The notes under the pieces were generated by a model. That model was not told where the DNA came from and did no database searches. It saw only the letters and a program-made list of their open reading frames with translations. Below are positions 8,847 through 14,100 of a stretch of DNA of 14,100 nucleotides, in pieces. Position 1 is the stretch's first letter. Every line of letters begins with the position of its first letter. This stretch comes from Suillus spraguei (taxonomy: Eukaryota > Basidiomycota > Agaricomycetes > Boletales > Suillaceae): the NCBI GenBank assembly GCA_016800925.1, contig JABCPU010001169.1, positions 1 to 14,100 of the forward strand, read 5' to 3'. A program made the position numbers and the translations under genes.

Positions 8847-9256
8847 TTCCCGCAGCGTTTGAAATACTGTTCTAAATATAAATATATGTTCTAAACGTCT
8901 CATACCGATGTGCCGCTGTCAAATGTCGGTCTTTTGTCAAACTGACCGGGGCAGGACCCCCTTTCTAGATTCAAATTGTGGCTTTCAAACATCGCGACGA
9001 TGTCGGAAACCTCTGGTATGAATGACACTTGCATAGATCATTGTACGTGCACCGACAACAACTCATTTGGCTCTTGAAAAAATGACTGCACCGAGATGCG
9101 TGTTGATATAGATCAGCATCGTCGTCGTCCATGTTTAGGTTTAGAACGTGTGCATTTGGTCCGCCGGCGGTTTAGAACATGTTTCTAGATGTTGATGTAC
9201 TTGAGCCGAATCTAATAAGATTTAGAGCGATTCTAGGATTCTAAATGCTGCGGGAA
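8847..9256. mobile_element. MITE-like element of about 410 bp with terminal inverted repeats
   Basis: The left end reads TTCCCGCAGCGTTTGAAATA and the right end, reverse-complemented, TTCCCGCAGCATTTAGAATC. The first ten bases are identical, and about 16 of 20 match. Inside, GTTCTAAA or its complement TTTAGAAC recurs near both ends (8869, 8888, 9140, 9170), resembling subterminal transposase-binding repeats. A GC palindrome CCGCCGGCGG sits at 9161-9170. There is no coding capacity, so a non-autonomous DNA transposon fits best. I do not see a convincing target-site duplication, so the exact ends are uncertain. It lies between copies B and C. Confidence 0.55.
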
Positions 9257-9420
9257 GTCACCAATTGGCGCTGTCTTGTCTTTCGTTTGATAAACATAGT
9301 GTCGTTCGTTACCGTGTTAAATCTGATATGCCACTCCATGACCGTAGTCACGTGAACTGCAGCCTGCCGATTCCCTAACACAGCTAAAACAACTGTACTA
9401 ACTTGGGCTCCGAACTAATA
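9257..9420. other. Spacer downstream of copy C
   Basis: No gene is seen. Similarity to the 3' flanks of the other units begins at about 9385 (AACAACTGTACTA on the plus strand), which marks the 3' edge of unit C. Confidence 0.4.
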
Positions 9421-9518
9421 GGTATTATCGCATTATTAAAATTTAACCATGATAGCAAAGCGAAAGCGGGAACATAACTTACTGTCTCGGTCTGCTACTT
9501 GGGCTGGCGGCTCAATTT

Positions 9519-9749
9519 CTAACCAGCTATGTCTTGGCAGGTCGCTACTGCATCCTAAGGCGTGCAGGTGAGTCATGCAGTTGAATTCTGGTTCAGCAAT
9601 CTGCTCATACTCACCTCATTAAGTAAACAAAAAAACAAGTTACCGCAGCAATCCTGAGATGAACCGCAAACTGCTCCTGCGGGCAGACATGCACCGACAA
9701 ACATAGATGCTGTCAAGGCAGTAACGACGGCGAGGATGGAGAAACGCAT
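9519..9749 (-). CDS. Small secreted six-cysteine knottin-like protein, copy C
   Basis: Exon 1 is 9749-9615 (45 codons), the intron 9614-9555 (GTGAGT...CCTTAG, 60 nt), exon 2 9554-9519; 56 residues. The signal peptide MRFSILAVVTALTASMFVGA is nearly identical to that of copy B, but the mature loops differ: LPAGAV, GSSQD and GNLFF. Cysteine spacing is C-x6-C-x5-CC-x5-C-x9-C. The last cysteine comes from exon 2 (DAVATCQDIAG), at the same codon of that exon as in B. The start at 9749 is chosen because it aligns with the family signal peptide; an in-frame ATG at 9818 would add 23 polar residues and bury it. Start, splice sites and all cysteines are intact. The function is unknown. Confidence 0.78.
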
Positions 9750-9844
9750 TTCTATGTGAGGTGATACAAATTTTTCTGAGGGCGATCTCGAATTATATCT
9801 CTGACAATGGGGGAACACTGTAGGACGACAACCAGCTCTTACTG

Positions 9845-9850
9845 CTTATA
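9845..9850 (-). promoter_or_regulatory. TATA-like box of copy C
   Basis: Minus-strand TATAAG about 96 bp upstream of the copy C ATG, next to the conserved GTCGTCCTACAGTGTTCCCC block. Confidence 0.45.
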
Positions 9851-9984
9851 AGAACGATTCTGATCGATTCGGCAAGTCCTGCGTAAGCGTATCAATTGAT
9901 TACAACACTTGTGTAATAGCCTGCCAGCAGGAGTCGACAATTATCCTTCTTCATAACGACAGAACGCTCACTCAAATCTCCGGT

Positions 9985-10165
9985 TAGTGTCCAGTAAATT
10001 TTGTCTGGAGTGTAATTAACCTATGTAAATTAGTGTAAATTTGCAAGTCGGCTAAAGCCTAATTAGCCCTAATTTACTTATGAATTTAGTTTCACAGGCT
10101 ACAGCGGGCCACATGTTGTTGATACCTACTTACAGTCTAGGTATCGTATAGTTGCACTACTACAA
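9985..10165. other. AT-rich spacer between units C and D
   Basis: Similarity to the other upstream flanks stops at about 9984 and the unit D 3' block starts at about 10170. The sequence between is AT-rich and unrelated to the other spacers. It contains short inverted repeats: GTAAATTAG at 10026 against CTAATTTAC at 10070, and GGCTAA against TTAGCC. It may be a small insertion, but no paired termini were found. Confidence 0.4.
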
Positions 10166-10197
10166 CCACAATACCAAAGCGAAAGCGGGAACATGAC

Positions 10198-10449
10198 TTA
10201 CTGTCTCGACATGCCATTCGGGTCACCCTGACAGATAAAATTTCTAGTCTAAGATGTGCAAGTGAGTCATCGCGATATAGTTGATTCCTGATTGCACAGC
10301 AACCCGCTCATACTTACTTCATCAATTACAGAATACAAGTTACCGCAGCAATCGTCAGCTGAAGCGCAAATTTCTCCCGCGGAAGTACATGCACTGACAT
10401 ACACAGATACTGTCAAAGCAACAATGACGACGAGGATGGAGAAACGTAT
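10198..10449 (-). pseudogene. Knottin-like gene copy D, start codon and one cysteine lost
   Basis: Exon 1 equivalent 10449-10318, intron 10317-10249 (GTAAGT...TCTTAG), exon 2 equivalent 10248-10198. The frame is open, but the expected ATG is ATA. The fifth cysteine is serine (TGT in B, TCT here), leaving CC-GNLYSVIDE. Exon 2 keeps a cysteine at its sixth codon (TRNFICQ). A deletion removes the usual stop, so the frame runs 10 codons further to a TAA formed inside the conserved GTAAGT of the 3' block. The nearest in-frame upstream ATG is at 10545, inside a 218-bp insertion, and would add 32 residues before the old signal peptide. I read this as a decaying copy; a re-started, altered product cannot be excluded. 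Confidence 0.68.
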
Positions 10450-10490
10450 TTTCTGTGCGAGATGATGTGAAATCTTCTGAGGAATGATAT

Positions 10491-10708
10491 GTGAAGATCT
10501 GAAGAGGCTCGGACTAGGGATGAGGGACGAGAACGAAGACTTCACATTGGGTCAAAAAACTACTCAACAATATTCGACGGTGAGAGGTATTAATATGCTG
10601 ATTAAGACGAGGGTCAAAGGAAAACGTGTCTGAAGCATGTATCGAAGAGTGATTGCGTATGTAAAAGAAAAGGATGAGTACGTACGAGAGTGACAGTCAT
10701 ATTTTGAC
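10491..10708. mobile_element. 218-bp insertion with 7-bp target duplication in the copy D promoter
   Basis: ATGATAT occurs at 10484-10490 and again at 10709-10715. In copy E, and nearly so in A, the same region reads straight through ATGATATCTCTGAG or a close relative without interruption. The inserted segment begins GTGAAGATCTGA and ends in the complement of GTCAAAATATGA: an imperfect 12-bp inverted repeat with 9 matches. It has no coding capacity of its own. Size, duplication and weak inverted ends fit a small non-autonomous DNA element. It separates the D coding region from its TATA-containing block. Confidence 0.55.
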
Positions 10709-11020
10709 ATGATATCTCTGAGGATGGGGAAATACTGTAGGACGACGATCAGATTTCATATCCTGCATATACTTAAAACCGACTCTCATCGATTTGGCAG
10801 AATTTTGGCAGAGCCCGTAGAAGCGTATTTAATTGATTACAACCATCATGATTATATGTATTATAACCTCATAACCTGCCCAGCATCGATGATTCCATTA
10901 TTCATAGCCACCGAACGCCCACCTAGATCCCCGGTATCTAATCCCGATCTCTCACACATCGCTTCATCATTTGAACCTGTAGTGACCCTGCCAGCACAGC
11001 GATAAAGCTGAGAAGTCGAT
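10709..11020 (-). promoter_or_regulatory. Displaced upstream block of copy D
   Basis: This is the counterpart of the upstream blocks of A, B, C and E (ACTGTAGGACGACGATCAG and onward), now moved about 220 bp away from the D coding region. The TATA-like box is degraded to ATATGAA near 10754. The distal part to 11020 (CATTTGAACCTG, then GTGACCCTGCC) is shared with unit E at 13042-13095. Confidence 0.55.
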
Positions 11021-11023
11021 GCT

Positions 11024-11280
11024 CATGCATCAGAGAACTGATTGACCGATTATAATGATGTAGATAGCAATATATAGTACACAGCACAAGCATCAGCAAC
11101 AATCTGCTATATTACATGGCCAAGTTTGACTTTACAACACCCCTTCGTTCGGCTCTTTGGACAATATATAATTTCGATAATACCATGTATGATCGACCAT
11201 GAGCAAAGGGATCCGTTACCATGCATCAGAGAACTGATTTTCGCCATCGATCATCACATGGTCATTTTTGACCTTACAAT
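11024..11280. repeat. Degenerate local duplication upstream of unit D
   Basis: CATGCATCAGAGAACTGATT occurs exactly at 11024-11043 and 11220-11239. Diverged copies of ACATGG-CA-TTTGAC-TTACAA follow each one, at about 11114 and 11256. No gene is seen here. Confidence 0.65.
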
Positions 11281-11319
11281 GAACATTTACTGATTTTTTT
11301 ACGTAGATTTATGATCAGG

Positions 11320-12345
11320 GAAAGACGCCCACATTGCTTCACCTCAGACCTCAATATTAATTCAGACAAGGTGGAGCAACAGCTGATTATCAGTCTAGGA
11401 GTATCAACAACTGCCACGTCGAAGAGAGGTTCGCGATTTCTTAGCCAAGAGGAAAGGACGCGATCTTCCAGCGAACGACGGCTGTCCTCCAAATACGTGC
11501 ATGTTTAAATAAAAGAAATGGCAAGCAGCATAACATAGAAAACCTTGAGTACGGTTGGGGAGTTGGTACATAAGCAAGAGGTTCCAAGGTCAGAAGATAA
11601 ACGGATTTACAAACTGAGCCTAACGGGTTGTAATCTAGCCTACAGCGGAAGAGAGACCTAGATAAGTCCACTCATTTATTAAACTTCTCAAGCGCCAGCT
11701 CGATCTTGACAATTCGGTCAGGAGGCGACTTTTCCCACACAGACTCGACCTGCTCCTGCTTCATGAGCAGTCTTACGGGAGGAAATCAATGGCATCATGT
11801 TCTGACACGAGACCAAGCAAGGATGTCAAGTTAAGCATGCAAGATGTCCAATCAATCTTTTTTCATCCCAGGGGCGATATCAGGGGGAATGTTGATGAGA
11901 CCCACGAACTCTACTTCATCGCCCATGACCTCGAGCCGCTTTGTAACTTCAAATGCAACGATACCGCCGTAACTGTGGCCTGCAATAGCGTATGGTCCCG
12001 TCGCCTGAGTCTTCTTGACTGCTGCGGTATAACAGGAAACCATTTCATCCATGGATGCGAAGAAGGGGTGGCCAGCATCGAAGCCGCGAGGACGGAAAAT
12101 ATAGAAGGGACACTCTATATGGAAGTGTTTGGTGAGATTGACGAAAGTGAGAACCTCTGCCATCATTAATGATTTGAATTCTGGCCCGGCCCCCCGGGAC
12201 AAGCTGCAGTCCAAAATCACATGAGGCGACTCATTTGTCAACTCTTCTGCGTCAATGTTGTCGCTGCACGATGATGGAAGTCGTTCGCTTGCTGTCGCAG
12301 CAGTGAATTTGGCAATTTCGGCCTCACCAACGCCAGTTACGGGCT
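11320..12345 (-). pseudogene. Thioesterase-domain relic of an NRPS-like (A-T-TE) synthetase
   Basis: The best-preserved part (12241-11852) shows thioesterase motifs: VLTFVNLTKHF, RPRGFDAGHPFF, MDEMVSCYTAAVKKTQ, TGPYAIAGHSYGGIVAFEV with the catalytic serine codon at 11974-11972, and GLINIPPDIAPGMK. The order and wording match the C-terminal thioesterase of fungal three-domain A-T-TE synthetases of the atromentin/quinone type. The similarity then continues through several frames: LTSLLGLVSEHDAIDF, KQEQVESVWEKSPPDRIVK, VDLSRSL, DYNPLGSV, and weakly to about 11320 (REPLF, ILRS). The frame breaks at an A6 run (11858-11863), shifts again near 11780, and a TGA sits at 11674-11672. No adenylation or carrier domain precedes it; copy E lies directly upstream. 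It is therefore a decayed fragment. Confidence 0.75.
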
Positions 12346-12543
12346 GCCAAGCATTACATTCAAATATTTACATCGCTCGAGCAGTATGAAAACTCGTCCA
12401 AGACTCCAAATACAACTGTACTGATGGGCTCCGAACTAGATATTGCACCATCAACCATAATGCCAAAGCGAAAGCAGAAAAAATAATTACTGTCTCGACG
12501 TGCCGCTCAGGCTGCCGGCTCCATTTTCTAAAGAGTTCCGATA

Positions 12544-12769
12544 TTAATTGCAGACATTCTAAGGTGTGCAGGTGAGTCGTCATTGTGGTTGACGTTGAAT
12601 CTTGGTTGCACAGCGATCTGCTCATACTCACTGAATCAGGATCACAAGACAAGCCCACGTTGGGGCAACAGTCATCACTTGTAGTGCAATATTGACCAGA
12701 CATCGAACACGCATTGACAAACATAGATGCTGTCAAAGCAACAACAACAGCGGGGATTGATAAACGCAT
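12544..12769 (-). CDS. Small secreted six-cysteine knottin-like protein, copy E
   Basis: Exon 1 is 12769-12632 (46 codons), the intron 12631-12559 (GTGAGT...CCTTAG, 73 nt), exon 2 12558-12544 encoding only NVCN; 50 residues. The signal peptide MRLSIPAVVVALTASMFVNA is close to those of B and C. The mature peptide differs in nearly every non-cysteine position: loops SMSGQY, TTSDD, PNVGLS and DPDSNV, spacing C-x6-C-x5-CC-x6-C-x6-C. Exon 2 is shorter than in B and C by a multiple of three before the cysteine, which keeps it in frame. This supports selection for the sixth cysteine. Start, splice sites and cysteines are intact, and a good TATA box lies upstream. The function is unknown. Confidence 0.78.
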
Positions 12770-12856
12770 TTTCTGTGCGAGGCAATATACAATGTTCTGA
12801 GGGGGATTTCAAATGATATCTCTGAGGATGGGGGAACACTGTAGGACGACGATCAG

Positions 12857-12864
12857 CTTTTATA
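12857..12864 (-). promoter_or_regulatory. TATA box of copy E
   Basis: Minus-strand TATAAAAG about 90 bp upstream of the copy E ATG, the strongest TATA match in the array, in the conserved upstream block. Confidence 0.55.
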
Positions 12865-13095
12865 TCCTGCACGTACTCATGTGCATGATTTTGATTGATT
12901 GGGCGAAATCATTGCTGTGGGATAACAGAATTTCGGCAGAACCTGCAGTGCCAGCAGCCATAATCGACGATTCTCTTCTTCGTAGCCACAGAAAGTTCGC
13001 TTGAACCCTCGGCCTCGGCCTCATCCTGATCTTTCATTCGTCATTTGAACCTGCAGTGACCCTGCCGGCGCAGCGACAAAGTTGAGAAGTTAATG

Positions 13096-14100
13096 CTCGT
13101 AATTTTTCTCTTACTCACTCTGCCCTCTCAAAGGCAGGAGCCTATTGTGGCACCTGGGGGAGACCTTCCGGGGACGATCTTTCAACCTGACATACATCGA
13201 AACCGGCTTCGAAAGACCATGGGAATGTCTTGGAAGTGGTGCCAAGAGTGCTTTTTGTTGTACTACGATGACTGATTCTATAGTTACTGGTGCTTTACAT
13301 TGTACACAAATATATTCATGGTGCTGATGTCCAGATCAGGGAATTTCTGCCCTTACAGTGGTAGACAAACTCAAGTATCCAAGAAAGTGCTCGATATCAA
13401 TGGACGACACCCTATGAAAAGAATCTAATGTCGATGCGATGCTCGCACGATGCTCAAATCGAAATGATGCGTGTTCCAACATCAGTAAAACACCCAGTTC
13501 CTTATCTTCCTTATATTCAACTTTTCTCGTCCAAAAAGCACAAAAAAGCAAGAGTGAAGATAAGTAGATAGCCATTTGAAAAAGGCCACTCGTTGTCTGG
13601 AATTCTACTTCCCTTTCACTTGTCTTCCTTTTCGATATGCAAAGCAAATTTTCATTGAATAACAAGCGCGCTGAAACTAGCGGAAAAGCAAAAGAAAGTG
13701 GACCATCTGCACCTGTTCATGGCAGGGTGATGCATAACCATGGCTAGTTACAGACGTGACGGTTATGCATGGCTCTTGCTAATCCCAAGATGCTTCTCTT
13801 TATGTATAATGGTGGATGCATCACATTGATCCCATAATGGTATTCAGTTACTACATTCACAGATCGCATTTTGATCACCTAGCGTGGGAAGTTCCCCCAC
13901 AACACTCAAAACATCGCCTATTTTGGGAATCTCCATGTATCATTACCACACCCTCCCCACCTCACTGCAGCTCCATCACTACACTACAATATGTTCCCTC
14001 TTGTATATAAGTAGTAGTTTGGTATATACATGTATAACATAATATACTGACCGCTTTTCTGTGTATTTATGTGCTTGCTCCTCCTCCAGGGGCCATTCAC
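13096..14100. other. Right end without a supported gene
   Basis: Beyond the upstream edge of unit E the frames are short and show no known motif, plausible exon chain or similarity to the array. A 10-bp inverted repeat (ATGCATAACC at 13730-13739, GGTTATGCAT at 13761-13770) could form a small hairpin. Near 14060-14094 the sequence is pyrimidine-rich and ends CTCCTCCTCCAG, which could be an intron end or leader of a gene beyond the window. Confidence 0.45.
14004..14011 (+). promoter_or_regulatory. Possible TATA box of a gene to the right
   Basis: TATATAAG on the plus strand follows a C/T-rich stretch (13940-13980), as in many fungal promoters. The gene it would serve is outside the window, so this is only a suggestion. 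Confidence 0.3.

Larger units (their letters stand above)
6930..13095 (-). repeat. Dispersed tandem array of five knottin-gene units (A-E)
   Basis: Five diverged direct copies of one unit lie on the minus strand, with ATG positions (or their equivalents) at 7345, 8199, 9749, 10449 and 12769. In the minus direction each unit has an upstream block (plus-strand text like GGGGGAACACTGTAGGACGAC), the exon 1 signal peptide, a 60-73-nt intron, a tiny exon 2, and a 3' block (plus-strand AAAGCGAAAGCGGGAACATGA). Copies A and B also share a further 3' flank (GGTCGATCATxxTCA, near 6932 and 7786). D and E share upstream sequence the farthest, to about 11020 and 13095. Spacers differ and contain insertions. 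Flanking noncoding sequence was duplicated with the genes, so the copies arose by segmental DNA duplication and not retroposition; the intron is retained in every copy. Confidence 0.85.

Noticed and set aside
9985..10165. Solo LTR or Tc1/mariner remnant
   Set aside because: The sequence is AT-rich with short internal inverted repeats, but I found no paired termini, target duplication or second copy in the window.
12368..12769. A 133-residue unspliced frame over copy E with a hydrophobic tail
   Set aside because: The tail comes from the intron and the conserved 3' block read as protein and is not shared by other copies.
7113..12769. Hydrophobins
   Set aside because: Hydrophobins have eight cysteines with two CC pairs and are about 100 residues or more; these have six cysteines, one CC pair and about 50 residues.
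13093..13327. Two overlapping 60-residue plus-strand frames
   Set aside because: Neither shows a recognisable domain; the first starts in the duplicated flank of unit E and the cysteines do not match the knottin pattern.
13336..13665. A 109-residue minus-strand frame with one hydrophobic stretch
   Set aside because: The composition looks random, there is no known motif, and no promoter or splice context was found.
13730..13770. 10-bp inverted repeat as a terminator or operator
   Set aside because: Such terminators do not apply in a fungal nuclear genome and the 21-bp spacer makes a weak hairpin; it is recorded only as a sequence oddity.

Overview
The window looks like nuclear DNA of a filamentous basidiomycete, probably an Agaricomycete. 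The evidence is short spliceosomal introns (44-73 nt), small multi-exon genes, and fungal versions of YIPF1/2, Mic10, Bro1/PalA and Mic12. No prokaryotic, viral or organellar gene organisation is visible.

Positions 1-6190 are a compact housekeeping block of five genes. A six-exon Yip1-domain (YIPF1/2-type) Golgi membrane protein lies on the minus strand (10-1094). It is head to head with a 72-residue single-pass membrane protein (1323-1595, +). That gene converges on MIC10 (1739-2205, -), which is head to head with a BRO1-domain ESCRT protein (2431-5462, +), which in turn converges on MIC12 (5710-6190, -). MIC10 and MIC12 are both subunits of the mitochondrial MICOS complex and flank BRO1 within about 4.5 kb. 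The YIPF gene and the BRO1 tail each show an apparent one-base frame break, caused by sequence error or real mutation.

Positions 6191-6900 hold no gene I can support. From about 6900 to 13095 the window becomes an accessory region built from five diverged copies (A-E) of one unit, all on the minus strand. Each unit carries a conserved upstream block with a TATA-like box, a two-exon gene for a small secreted protein, and a conserved 3' block. The intact copies B, C and E encode 50-56 residues: a signal peptide of about 20 residues, then a mature peptide of about 30-36 residues with six cysteines spaced C-x6-C-x5-CC-x4-6-C-x6-9-C, the inhibitor-cystine-knot (knottin) framework. A short second exon supplies the last cysteine. 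Copy A is a frameshifted pseudogene. Copy D has lost its ATG and one cysteine, and its promoter is split by a 218-bp insertion with a 7-bp target duplication. A terminal-inverted-repeat element lies between B and C, and a minisatellite lies upstream of B.

Between D and E is a decayed thioesterase domain (about 11320-12345, -) resembling the C-terminus of fungal A-T-TE NRPS-like synthetases. Positions 13100-14100 hold no supported gene, only a short inverted repeat and a TATA-like box near the right end. The most unusual content is the knottin-like family: the signal peptide and flanks are conserved, the loops between cysteines vary strongly, and copies are being gained and lost. This resembles fast-evolving effector, defence or peptide-toxin families, but the function of this family cannot be read from the sequence.
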